A stretch of 64,000 nucleotides of DNA from Jezberella montanilacus (GTDB lineage Bacteria; Pseudomonadota; Gammaproteobacteria; Burkholderiales; Burkholderiaceae_B): contig NZ_PVTV01000014.1 in the NCBI RefSeq assembly GCF_003003055.1, positions 1 through 64,000 of the forward strand, in the 5' to 3' direction. A model generated the notes under the pieces. It was not told the DNA's origin. It saw nothing but the letters and a program-made list of their open reading frames with translations, and did not search any database. Below, in pieces: positions 34,363 to 42,667 of this stretch. Within the stretch, counting starts at the first letter, position 1. The number at the start of each line of letters is the position of its first letter. A program made the position numbers and the translations under genes.

Positions 34363-35856
34363 ATGACATCCCAGGGCAAAACGCTGACGCTTAAAGCAAA
34401 ACCAAAAGCGAGCGATTCAAAGTCGGATTCAAAAGCTGATTCGCGCACAAAACCTAAAACCCGCCTTGGCGCTCGTGCCAGGCAGGTAGCGCAATTAACC
34501 CTCGAAAAAGAGAAGCAAAATCGTTTTAAGCAAGTCAACCAGCCGGTTGAAACCTTCGCACAAACGCCTATTGAGCGACCTGACGATCGTAACAAACGTG
34601 GCAACCCGAGACGTGATCAAGCTGATCGACCAACCGATCGAATCGCTCGGACAGATCGAATTCAACTAATCGAAAGAGCACCGATTTTGCAAACCGCAGA
34701 AACCTTTGCTGCCTTCGCGCCCTGCCCGGTGGGTTTAGAAACGGTGCTCGCTGACGAACTCGACGCGCTAGGTTTCAATCATGTGCAGCCCACTCGCGCA
34801 GGCTGTCATTTCGAATGTGATTGGCTGGGCGTACAGAGAGCCAATCTTTACTCTCGGCTCGCCACACGCATCTTAGTCAGGGTCGGACAAGCACCGGTTA
34901 CTCATGAAGACGACATTCTCGAATTAGCGCAGTCAGTGCCTTGGGAACGCTGGCTCGGGGCCGAACACACGCTGCGTGTAGATACCTCTGCCGTCAGAAG
35001 CCCAATGCAAAGCCTGCAATACTGTAATTTACGCGCCAAAGACGGGATTTGCGACCGGCTGCGAGAGCTCGAAGGCGAGCGCCCGTCTATTGATACCGTC
35101 AGACCTGACGCACGGGTACATCTTTTCTTGTCTGAAGATACTGCAACGCTCTATCTTGATACCTCTGGTGAGTCCTTATTTAAGCGCGGGTGGCGCTTTG
35201 ATAAAGGCGAAGCTCCCTTGCGCGAAAATTTAGCAGCTGGCATTCTGGCGTTGTCAGGCTGGGATCCTGCCGCAGCGCTACTGGATCCCTTCTGCGGGAG
35301 CGGCACGGTGCTGATTGAAGCAGCCTGGATTGCGCTGGGTGTGCCGCCAGGCATTTCGCGCCCTTTTGGCTTTGAACGACTTCGTGATCACGACACCCGT
35401 CAATGGGATGATCTGAAAGCAGACGCTCAAGCAAATATATTGCCAGAGCTTGATGCACCGCTCATCGGTATAGATGTTGATCCTGAAGCGATTGAAGCGG
35501 CAGAGCGCAACGCCGAACGCGCTTACCTGACACCTGACACCATTCGATTTGAAGTCGGTGACGCTCGGGATGCAGTGGCCCCGGCGCCATCCGGATGGCT
35601 CGTGACCAATCCCCCCTATGGCGATAGACTGGACGAACAGGACCTCGAATTTTGGCGCGAATGGTCTGCCAACCTCAAAAGCGAGTTCACTGATTGGCAG
35701 GTTAGCGTCATTACCTCTGATCACGAGCTTCCTAAACATATGCGTCTGAAACCGTTACGTCGCTATCCCCTCTTTAACGGAGCACTGGATTGTCGTTTAT
35801 TCAGCTTTGAACTGGTCGCACACAGCTATAGAAAGGACCTTGAAGCGAGCGAATAA
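34363..35856 (+). CDS. rlmL: RlmL-type 23S rRNA methyltransferase with a charged N-terminal tail
   Basis: A 497-residue THUMP-domain methyltransferase. After a 105-residue lysine/serine/aspartate/arginine-rich tail, the THUMP domain begins at FAAFAPCPVGLETVLADEL. The SAM motif is DPFCGSGTVLIEA near 308, DVDPEAIEAAERNAERA follows, and the catalytic NPPYGDRL lies near 416. RlmL makes m2G2445 in 23S rRNA in E. coli, where it is fused to RlmK; here the RlmK half is absent, as in many betaproteobacteria. The tail contains near-repeats of DSKSDSKADS and is probably disordered and RNA-contacting. Confidence 0.88.
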   Translation: MTSQGKTLTLKAKPKASDSKSDSKADSRTKPKTRLGARARQVAQLTLEKEKQNRFKQVNQPVETFAQTPIERPDDRNKRGNPRRDQADRPTDRIARTDRIQLIERAPILQTAETFAAFAPCPVGLETVLADELDALGFNHVQPTRAGCHFECDWLGVQRANLYSRLATRILVRVGQAPVTHEDDILELAQSVPWERWLGAEHTLRVDTSAVRSPMQSLQYCNLRAKDGICDRLRELEGERPSIDTVRPDARVHLFLSEDTATLYLDTSGESLFKRGWRFDKGEAPLRENLAAGILALSGWDPAAALLDPFCGSGTVLIEAAWIALGVPPGISRPFGFERLRDHDTRQWDDLKADAQANILPELDAPLIGIDVDPEAIEAAERNAERAYLTPDTIRFEVGDARDAVAPAPSGWLVTNPPYGDRLDEQDLEFWREWSANLKSEFTDWQVSVITSDHELPKHMRLKPLRRYPLFNGALDCRLFSFELVAHSYRKDLEASE

Positions 35857-35899
35857 GTTGCTGCGTCGCAACACAAGATTAGTTACTGCTCGATAGGGC

Positions 35900-35944
35900 T
35901 TGTTATTGTCTAGGGTTTTCCCTATAATAGGGTTAACCCTAGAC
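35900..35944 (+). promoter_or_regulatory. Promoter with two tandem dyad operators
   Basis: A near-ideal promoter, TTGTTA (35900-35905), 17-base spacer and TATAAT (35923-35928), precedes the 61-residue protein. Two copies of a TAGGGTTNNCCCTA box flank and overlap the -10: TAGGGTTTTCCCTA at 35911-35924 and the perfect palindrome TAGGGTTAACCCTA at 35928-35941, with centres 17 bases apart. The outer ends also form a 10-bp inverted repeat (GTCTAGGGTT at 35908 with AACCCTAGAC at 35935). Binding of a dimeric repressor here would block the polymerase. I do not recognise the regulator. Confidence 0.7.
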
Positions 35945-35960
35945 AACTAAGGAAGCCATC

Positions 35961-36146
35961 ATGACTTTTAATTCAGATACCCGTTTAACCGACACCCTCG
36001 AGCGCGAAATCCTGGCTCAGGCTCTGGATAACCAATACAACTACAGCCCAATGCGCTCAATCCAAAAACTGGTCAGCAAAATGATCAAGTTAAGAGAGAA
36101 AGGCCTGATTGCACGTGGCAATGCGTCAATTAGCCAGATGTTGTAA
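35961..36146 (+). CDS. Small 61-residue protein of unknown function
   Basis: A short charged protein, mostly helical by composition, with no signal, cysteine or membrane segment: it begins MTFNSDTRLTDTLEREI and ends GNASISQML, with a central SPMRSIQKLVSKMIKLREKG stretch. I do not recognise it. That it is real is supported by a strong AAGGAAG ribosome site 5-6 bases before the ATG, the near-consensus promoter with two dyad operators just upstream, and a stem-loop directly after the stop. The likely transcript is monocistronic and about 240 bases long. It could be a small stress-regulated or nucleic-acid-binding protein, but this is a guess. Confidence 0.7.
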   Translation: MTFNSDTRLTDTLEREILAQALDNQYNYSPMRSIQKLVSKMIKLREKGLIARGNASISQML

Positions 36147-36147
36147 A

Positions 36148-36169
36148 ACATCGCTCTAAAGAGCGATGT
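36148..36169. terminator. Stem-loop after the 61-residue gene
   Basis: A 9-bp perfect stem, ACATCGCTC with GAGCGATGT, around a TAAA loop, begins one base after the stop codon. It has no U-run on the plus strand (AACAAAC follows) but would have a short TTTTAC on the minus strand. It is probably a weak terminator or an mRNA end stabiliser for the small gene. Confidence 0.45.
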
Positions 36170-36207
36170 AACAAACTTGGGGTTGAAAGTGCGGGATAAT
36201 ACCCGTG

Positions 36208-36726
36208 ATGAACGCTACTTCTAAAGATTTTTCTGCGCTTGTGCCTCAGGCACCGCCTCGATCCAGACGCTTCGCGGCAATGATGTACGAAGGCGTTTTG
36301 CTTTTTGGTCCCGTATTCGTTGCTGATTACGCGTTTGACAGCCTGACGCAAAGTCGCAATGGTCTCACCTTATTGTCTGTGAGACAAATTTTTCTCTTTA
36401 TTGTTATTGGGCTTTACTTCTTGACCTGTTGGAAACGCAGCGGTCAGACCTTGCCCATGAAAGCCTGGAATATCAGGCTGGTGACCAGCGCTAGCGGGCG
36501 ACCGAGCACAGCACAAATGCTGCTGCGTTACGCTTTAATGTGGATTCTTCCCCTCATTACGTTTCTAACGATCAAAGGCTTGTTCTACCTCACAGGTTGG
36601 CCAGGAACGCTAATTTTATTTGTGTCGGCGCCTTTTACTAACCTGATCCCGACTTGGTTTACCCAAGGACAGCAATTTTTGCACGATAGGCTGGCAGGCA
36701 CCGCCTTAATTGAAGTAAATCGCTGA
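36208..36726 (+). CDS. RDD-family integral membrane protein
   Basis: A protein of about 172 residues with several membrane segments. The RDD domain starts at PPRSRRFAAMMYEGVLLFGPVF, where family members have the RxxA..D pattern, and the later WKRSGQTLPMKAWNIRLVT stretch is characteristic (GQTLGMK in most relatives). The C-terminal part has HDRLAGTALI, matching the HDxxAGT family motif. The function is not established; some members are linked to ion or membrane homeostasis. Start ATG 36208 (GTG at 36205 also in frame). Confidence 0.85.
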   Translation: MNATSKDFSALVPQAPPRSRRFAAMMYEGVLLFGPVFVADYAFDSLTQSRNGLTLLSVRQIFLFIVIGLYFLTCWKRSGQTLPMKAWNIRLVTSASGRPSTAQMLLRYALMWILPLITFLTIKGLFYLTGWPGTLILFVSAPFTNLIPTWFTQGQQFLHDRLAGTALIEVNR

Positions 36727-36833
36727 AAACGAATAAGTAAAAACCCTATATTTGGGGATCCTCAGCTAGGCGGTGGTTGCATCAAAACCATCCCTGAGCC
36801 ATGCTATGGGGATTATGTCTTTGCACCAGCAGA

Positions 36834-38522
36834 ATGTCTGATCAATACGCCCATTTTTACGACTCCTTCCGTTGGCTAGTCCCGGCTAACCTGAATATTG
36901 CAGTCGAATGTTGCCATCGTTGGGCTCAAAGCACAGCGCATGCTCGGCAGATCGCCATTTTTTTCGAGGATGAGGCCAGCCAGAGAGAAATCTGGACTTA
37001 CGAGCGTCTATCCCAGACTGCCAATCAGCTATCCAATGGTTTGACCCGAATGGGTGTTAAACGGGGAGATCGGGTTGCTGTCGTGTTAGGGCAGCGACCA
37101 GAGAATGTGGTTGCTCACATGGCGATCTATAGCCTGGGCGCTATTGCCTTGCCTCTGTCCAACCTGTTCGGCCCAGAAGCCCTCGAACAAAGGATCAAGG
37201 ATGCTGAGGCACGGGTTGCAATTTTTGATGACACGTCCAGTGTGAACGTACTGGCAGCGCTACCTCGATGCACCGCGCTGAAGCAACTAATTGGTATAAA
37301 CGTACAGGATGAGCGGGTGTTGCATTGGCGCAGTTTGCTGATTCGACAACCAACTGAGTTCAAACCGGTTCAAACGAAATCTAGCGATCCAGCGATTCTG
37401 CTCTACACCTCGGGTACAACAGGGGCTCCCAAGGGTGCGCTCTTGCCACATAGCGTTCTAATCGGCAATTTACCTGGCTTCGTTGCCTCGCAAAACTGGT
37501 TCCCACAACCAGGCGACGTTTTTTGGTCGCCCGCCGATTGGGCTTGGACAGGTGGCCTGATGGATGCGCTCTTGCCAACGCTCTATTTTGGTCAGTCTAT
37601 CGTGGGAACGCGAGGTCGCTTCAGCGCAGAGCGTGCTTTTGAAATCATGGAACGCTACCGGGTCACCAACACCTTTCTGTTTCCTACCGCTCTAAAAATG
37701 ATGATGAAAGCAGTACCAGAGCCTCACAATCGTTATCGTTTGGTCCTCAGAGCCATCATGAGCGCTGGCGAAAGTGTCGGCGAGACCGTGTTTTCATGGT
37801 GCCAGCAGGCGCTGAACATTACACCAAACGAGATGTTTGGTCAGACCGAGATGAATTATCTTGTTGGGAATAGCCACGAGAAATGGCCTGCAAAGCCAGG
37901 CAGTATGGGACGACCTTACCCTGGGCATCGAGTTGCGGTGATTGATGAATCTGGTCAAGTCTGTGCCGTCGGTGAAATAGGCGACGTCGCACTTAACCGT
38001 GCAGATATTCACGGCCACCCAGACCCTATCCTGTTTCTGGGTTATTGGCGCAATGAAGTCGCCACGACCGAGAAATTTACTGGCGACTGGTGTCGCACCG
38101 GGGATCTGGCAAAAATGGATGCGGAGGGCTACCTCTGGTACGCTGGACGGGCTGATGATGTATTTAAGTCCTCAGGCTATCGTATCGGACCTGGTGAAAT
38201 TGAAAACTGCCTGCTAGAGCACCCTGCCGTCGCCAACGTTGCCGTGGTGCCCAAGCCCGACGAAGAACGTGGTGCGGTCGTGAAAGCATTTGTGGTTCTG
38301 ACGGGTGAATATCAAAATCAAGCGAAACAAGCGATCACTGAAGCGCTGCAACAACATGTCAGCACTCGCTTGGCGCCCTACGAATATCCAAAAGAAATCG
38401 AATACATTGCTGAGCTTCCGATGACAACCACGGGCAAAATCCAGCGCCGTGTGTTGAGGCAACTCGAAGAAGGCCGTGTCAACCCCCAGAAAGCCGGCAG
38501 TCGAAAAGCCAAGTTCACTTGA
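36834..38522 (+). CDS. Acyl-CoA synthetase (AMP-forming)
   Basis: About 562 residues of the ANL adenylate-forming superfamily. It activates a carboxylic acid to acyl-AMP and then the CoA thioester. The P-loop LLYTSGTTGAPKGALLPH lies near residue 190, MFGQTEMNYLVGN is the A5 motif, WCRTGDLAKMD is A7, GRADDVFKSSGYRIGPGEIE is A8, and the catalytic lysine lies in TTTGKIQRRVLRQ near the C-terminus. These resemble medium-chain or acetate-like synthetases of the AcsM type. The start is ATG 36834 (MSDQYAHFYD), where homology begins. The substrate is uncertain. Confidence 0.88.
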   Translation: MSDQYAHFYDSFRWLVPANLNIAVECCHRWAQSTAHARQIAIFFEDEASQREIWTYERLSQTANQLSNGLTRMGVKRGDRVAVVLGQRPENVVAHMAIYSLGAIALPLSNLFGPEALEQRIKDAEARVAIFDDTSSVNVLAALPRCTALKQLIGINVQDERVLHWRSLLIRQPTEFKPVQTKSSDPAILLYTSGTTGAPKGALLPHSVLIGNLPGFVASQNWFPQPGDVFWSPADWAWTGGLMDALLPTLYFGQSIVGTRGRFSAERAFEIMERYRVTNTFLFPTALKMMMKAVPEPHNRYRLVLRAIMSAGESVGETVFSWCQQALNITPNEMFGQTEMNYLVGNSHEKWPAKPGSMGRPYPGHRVAVIDESGQVCAVGEIGDVALNRADIHGHPDPILFLGYWRNEVATTEKFTGDWCRTGDLAKMDAEGYLWYAGRADDVFKSSGYRIGPGEIENCLLEHPAVANVAVVPKPDEERGAVVKAFVVLTGEYQNQAKQAITEALQQHVSTRLAPYEYPKEIEYIAELPMTTTGKIQRRVLRQLEEGRVNPQKAGSRKAKFT

Positions 38523-38609
38523 TCCTTTTAATGACTGTTGTTGCCTTGTCCGCAGAGCGCAGTCGAGCGAGTAAAATCGGTCAACTAGTTAACTGGCAGG
38601 TATGATTCG

Positions 38610-39131
38610 ATGGCACTTTATCAATTGGGCGACCTCGCTCCACAAATTCATCCCACCGCTTTGGTGTTTGACTCGGCTGACCTGATCGGCGATGTGGTGA
38701 TTGAAGAGGGTGCCAGTATCTGGCCCAATGTCAGTATCCGTGGTGACAATACGCGAATTCTGGTCGGAGCCCAAAGTAACGTACAAGAAGGTAGCGTCTT
38801 ACATTCTGATGCAGGTGTGCCGCTGACCATTGCTCCGCGTGTCACGATTGGTCATCAAGCCATGTTGCATGGCTGCGTCATTGAAACTGGGACGCTGATC
38901 GGCATGCAAGCCATCATTCTGAATCATGCCAAAATTGGTAAAAATTGTTTGATCGGTGCTGGGGCGATTGTGCCCGAAGGTCGTGAAATCCCCGATGGCA
39001 GTTTGGTGATTGGTGTCGGCAAAATTGTCCGCACTATCTCTGCCGAAGAGATTGAAGGCATTCAGAAAAACATCATGAACTACGCTCAACGCGCGCAGAT
39101 GTATCTCAAACAACTCAAGCGTATCGGTTGA
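38610..39131 (+). CDS. Gamma-carbonic-anhydrase-family left-handed beta-helix protein
   Basis: A 173-residue hexapeptide-repeat protein of the YrdA/CaiE type. The repeats run from about residue 20 to 130, and the metal-binding histidines are H65 (LHSDAG), H82 (IGHQ) and H87 (LHGC). Homologues form trimers with a zinc or iron ion between subunits, but carbonic anhydrase activity is often undetectable. The last bases overlap an in-frame TTG upstream of hslO; the hslO ATG follows 8 bases after the stop. Confidence 0.9.
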   Translation: MALYQLGDLAPQIHPTALVFDSADLIGDVVIEEGASIWPNVSIRGDNTRILVGAQSNVQEGSVLHSDAGVPLTIAPRVTIGHQAMLHGCVIETGTLIGMQAIILNHAKIGKNCLIGAGAIVPEGREIPDGSLVIGVGKIVRTISAEEIEGIQKNIMNYAQRAQMYLKQLKRIG

Positions 39132-39139
39132 GCCGTTTT

Positions 39140-40051
39140 ATGACAGACGTAATCAAAAAATACTTGTTCGAAGACAGAAGTGTGCGTATCGAAAGTGTGC
39201 ATCTCACCGATACATGGCTGGCAGCTCAAGCTCACCACGACTACCCGCGAGCGGTAGCCAGTTTGCTCGGTGAGTTAGTCGCTGCAGCGGTGTTACTGGC
39301 TACGAACCTAAAATTTGACGGATCGCTCTTGCTGCAAATACAAGGTGATGGTGCGATCGCGTTGATGGTAGCAGAGTGCCGTGCAGATCTGAGTGTGCGC
39401 GCGACGGTCAAACTGCGCGATCAACCGTTACCCGATTCAGGTGACCTGCAGACACTGCTCAATCCCCACGGAGGCGCTCGATTTATTGTGGTGCTCGACC
39501 CACCAAGAAACACGCCCGGCAGACAAGCTTATCAGGGTATTGTCCCGCTTGAAGGCGACCGCATCAGTGAGGCGCTCGAGCAATATATGATTCGCTCAGA
39601 ACAATTGCACACCAAAATCTGGTTGTCGGCTGATCGGCAAAAATGTGCTGGGCTATTGTTACAAAAAATGCCGATTACCGGTGGTAACGCGCTAACCAGT
39701 GAAGCGGCCGCTGAGCAATCATGGGAACGCGCCACGGCACTTAGCAACACATTAACCAGCCAAGAGCTGCTTGAAACTCAGCAAGATACGATGATTCATC
39801 GCTTGTTCTGGGAAGAGACCTTGCTCGGTTTCGAGGCACAGCCCATTACCTGGAAGTGCTCATGCACCCGCGAGCGCGTCATTGATATGCTGAAAATGCT
39901 GGGACAAACAGAGGTTGACGACATCCTGACTGAGCAGGGCAAAATTGAAGTTGCCTGCGAGTTTTGTGGCAAACCTTATCTCTTCGATGCAATTGATGCG
40001 ACGAGTCTGTTTCAAGCCGTAACCGTTGCGGATAATAAAACACTGCACTGA
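39140..40051 (+). CDS. hslO: Hsp33 redox-regulated chaperone
   Basis: About 303 residues. Hsp33 is activated by oxidation: zinc is released from four cysteines and the chaperone unfolds its linker to bind aggregating proteins. The zinc motif is visible near the C-terminus as CSC and, about 30 residues later, CEFC (WKCSCTRERV and ACEFCGKPYLF). The N-terminal part begins MTDVIKKYLFEDRSVRIESV, which is typical. The start is ATG 39140; an upstream in-frame TTG at 39128 overlaps the preceding gene and is less likely. Confidence 0.95.
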   Translation: MTDVIKKYLFEDRSVRIESVHLTDTWLAAQAHHDYPRAVASLLGELVAAAVLLATNLKFDGSLLLQIQGDGAIALMVAECRADLSVRATVKLRDQPLPDSGDLQTLLNPHGGARFIVVLDPPRNTPGRQAYQGIVPLEGDRISEALEQYMIRSEQLHTKIWLSADRQKCAGLLLQKMPITGGNALTSEAAAEQSWERATALSNTLTSQELLETQQDTMIHRLFWEETLLGFEAQPITWKCSCTRERVIDMLKMLGQTEVDDILTEQGKIEVACEFCGKPYLFDAIDATSLFQAVTVADNKTLH

Positions 40052-40116
40052 AATCGCTGGTCGTCTGAGCCTGAAAAGTAAGCTCATCCTATTGAATTCA
40101 AGCCTTGAGGGGTGCC

Positions 40117-41088
40117 ATGCCTAGTAAATCCGGTTTCAAATCGACCCTTATCGGGTTTGCGATATTTCTGAGTTCGATCGTCCACGCAGCATATCCGGAT
40201 AAACCCATTAAAGTCATTGTCCCATCCGCTGCGGGGGGTGCTGCAGATGTATTGGTTCGTACACTCACGAATCAAATGTCAGTCGACTTAGGCGTGCCTT
40301 TTATCGTTGAGAACAAACCGGGTGGGTCTTATGTCATTGGCACAATGGAGGCCGTGCGTGCTGCGCCCGACGGTTACACCTTACTTTACGCAAACGCTGT
40401 TTCGCTTGCGACCAATAGCTCGCTGATCAAAAACATCCCTTACCGCATCGATACCGATCTCACCATGATAGGTAATGCGCTGAGGGTGGTGAATTTATTG
40501 GTGGTCAATAACGATGTGCCTGTCAAAAATGTACAAGAGCTGATTGCTTATGCAAAGCAATACCCAGGTAAATTAGCTTATGGTTCAGAGGGTAATGGCA
40601 CGACTTCTCATCTGGGCATGGAGCTCTTTAAATCCATGGCGGGTATCGACATGGTTCACGTGCCATACAAGGCCGCAACGAACGCAGTCACAGATTTGCT
40701 TGGTGGCAATATCCAAGTACTGATGATCAACGCTCCGAGCACAGCCAGTCATGTTGAAGCAGGCAGGATGCGAGCCTTGGGCGTATCAAGCAAAGTTAGA
40801 TCAGCGAGTTTCGCGGATATTCCTACTATCGCGGAGCAAGGAGTCACAGGCTTCGAGTTCACGGCTTGGGGTGGTCTCGTGGGCCCAGCGAATTTGCCGA
40901 AAGATATTGTTGACAAGCTCAACACTGCCATGAGAAAAGCGCTCACCAACCCAGAACTCCTGGCGAAATTCAAAGCAACTGGATCCGAGGCGGAACCGAG
41001 CTCACCTGAAGCGTTTCGCCAGATGTCGATCAGTGAAACCGCAAAGTGGGCTGCGGTTGTCAAACAGTCAGGCGCTAAGGTCGATTAG
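40117..41088 (+). CDS. Bug/TctC-family periplasmic solute-binding protein
   Basis: Extracytoplasmic receptor of the Bug family, about 323 residues. A signal peptide runs to the alanine before AYPDKPIKVIVPSAAGGAAD, the family's usual first motif. NKPGGSYVIGTMEAVRAAPDGYT and GNGTTSHLGMELFKSMAG follow. I prefer the ATG at 40117, with a GAGGGG ribosome site, over the in-frame TTG at 40105. No TctAB genes are nearby. Its stop lies directly beside the stop of the convergent D-aminoacylase gene, which may hint that the ligand is an N-acyl-amino acid or similar carboxylate. Confidence 0.88.
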   Translation: MPSKSGFKSTLIGFAIFLSSIVHAAYPDKPIKVIVPSAAGGAADVLVRTLTNQMSVDLGVPFIVENKPGGSYVIGTMEAVRAAPDGYTLLYANAVSLATNSSLIKNIPYRIDTDLTMIGNALRVVNLLVVNNDVPVKNVQELIAYAKQYPGKLAYGSEGNGTTSHLGMELFKSMAGIDMVHVPYKAATNAVTDLLGGNIQVLMINAPSTASHVEAGRMRALGVSSKVRSASFADIPTIAEQGVTGFEFTAWGGLVGPANLPKDIVDKLNTAMRKALTNPELLAKFKATGSEAEPSSPEAFRQMSISETAKWAAVVKQSGAKVD

Positions 41089-42540
41089 TTAACGCTCGTA
41101 ACGCAGTACTCGGCCTGGTCGCTTACCAGTTGGGGAGCCATCCTGCCAGACGATCGAGCCGTTAACCATCACGGTATCAATCCCGATAGCGGGCGCAATT
41201 GGTTTCGCAAAGGTTGCGCCCTCATCGATCGTCTCGGGATCAAGCAAGGTCAAATCCGCATACCCACCCTCGCGTATCAAGCCGCGGTCTTTTAAACCAA
41301 AATTCTTGGCCGTTAAGCCAGTCATCTTATGGATCGCTGTTTCGAGAGAAAACAAACCCAGCTTACGCCCATAATGCCCAAGCACACGAGGAAAACTGCC
41401 CCATAGCCTGGGATGCGGTGCCGCATCGTGCGGTAATCCGTCGGACCCGATCATGGTCTCATCAAACTTAAGAATGCGCTGTACATCATTGTCATCCATC
41501 ATGTAATAGATTGCGCCGGCAGGAAGCAAGCGCGCCACGACTTCGTCAACTGTCCCCCCCATCTTTTCCACGATGTCGGCTAAATCCATACCCGCGTACT
41601 CAGGTAAGGTTTCAGACCACGTGACGGTGACACGAGTCGCGTTCTTAACGCGATGCGCCGACAGAATAGTGGACGAAGCCGGGTAGGGATAGCAATCCAG
41701 ACAGATCTTCTGACTCTTCATGTGTTGTGAGATGAAATCAAGCGTCTCGGCTGAGCGTCCGTAGTTTTTGACACCAACAACCTTGTGGTGGGAAATCACA
41801 ACCGGTACATCTAGCTCGCGCCCAATCCTGAAAGTCTCCGTCAACGACTGAATGATGTTGTCCGCCTCGTCACGCATGTGAGTACAGTAAACACCGCCCA
41901 GTTCACGCATGGGCTCACAAATCGCAATCACTTCCTCAGTCGGCGCAGCGATTGCAGGCTCGTAATAGAGCCCCGTCGACACACCAATTGCACCCGCCTC
42001 TAAAGCCTCTTGAACCAGATCACGCATCGCTTTGATCTCGGTCGCGCTCGCTGGTGCTTCTAAATCAGTCATCGTCGCGACCCGTAACGTGGTGTGACCA
42101 ACCAACATCGCGCAATTAGTGGCGGCAGGTTGATCACTCAAGGCTTTGACGTAGCTGGCAAAATCTTTGAATCGAAACCATTCACCATCACCATCCAACA
42201 AATTCAACGGTGGGGTGACGGGGTCTGGTATGGTTCGAGGCATAGGCGCCAACGAGATGCCGCAATTGCCACCTACGATGGTTGTAATGCCCTGACTGAC
42301 TTTGGGCGCCATGTCGCCACCAGAAAGCATCAAACGATCGTCATGGGTATGAGCGTCAATAAACCCCGGTGCAATCACTTTATTGTCTGCATCAATCTCG
42401 GTTTTGCCCGTTGCCTGTGACAAATCACCCACTTTGACAATGCGCTCACCGTTGACCCCCACATCAGCTCGAAACCTGGGGGCACCGCTACCATCCACCA
42501 CCCAACCATTGCGGATTAATAAGTCAAATTGTTCAGCCAT
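41089..42540 (-). CDS. N-acyl-D-amino-acid deacylase (amidohydrolase superfamily)
   Basis: A 483-residue amidohydrolase of the D-aminoacylase type. It begins with a small beta-sandwich (LLIRNGWVVDGSG), then APGFIDAHTHDD with H64 and H66, the bridging cysteine C93 in GGNCGISLAP, CTHMRDE and VISHHKV for further metal ligands, and a C-terminal return to the sandwich (GGYADLTLLDPE). It hydrolyses N-acylated D-amino acids to the free D-amino acid. The gene has no operon partner; the Bug receptor converges with it without any spacing. Confidence 0.88.
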   Translation of the reverse strand: MAEQFDLLIRNGWVVDGSGAPRFRADVGVNGERIVKVGDLSQATGKTEIDADNKVIAPGFIDAHTHDDRLMLSGGDMAPKVSQGITTIVGGNCGISLAPMPRTIPDPVTPPLNLLDGDGEWFRFKDFASYVKALSDQPAATNCAMLVGHTTLRVATMTDLEAPASATEIKAMRDLVQEALEAGAIGVSTGLYYEPAIAAPTEEVIAICEPMRELGGVYCTHMRDEADNIIQSLTETFRIGRELDVPVVISHHKVVGVKNYGRSAETLDFISQHMKSQKICLDCYPYPASSTILSAHRVKNATRVTVTWSETLPEYAGMDLADIVEKMGGTVDEVVARLLPAGAIYYMMDDNDVQRILKFDETMIGSDGLPHDAAPHPRLWGSFPRVLGHYGRKLGLFSLETAIHKMTGLTAKNFGLKDRGLIREGGYADLTLLDPETIDEGATFAKPIAPAIGIDTVMVNGSIVWQDGSPTGKRPGRVLRYER

Positions 42541-42667
42541 GTTGGTGTCCCCCGGTTAATTGTTTAAGCGTCGATTATTGCGTATTTTTGCTAATCGATC
42601 ACGACATTCAAAACAAGCACACTGGCAAACCTATCGACTTATGCAGCATTGCTCAGCAGGTTAAAAC

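Noticed and set aside
35278-35739. 153-codon minus-strand frame inside the RlmL-type gene
   Set aside because: It overlaps the conserved SAM domain of the real gene on the other strand and shows no domain of its own.
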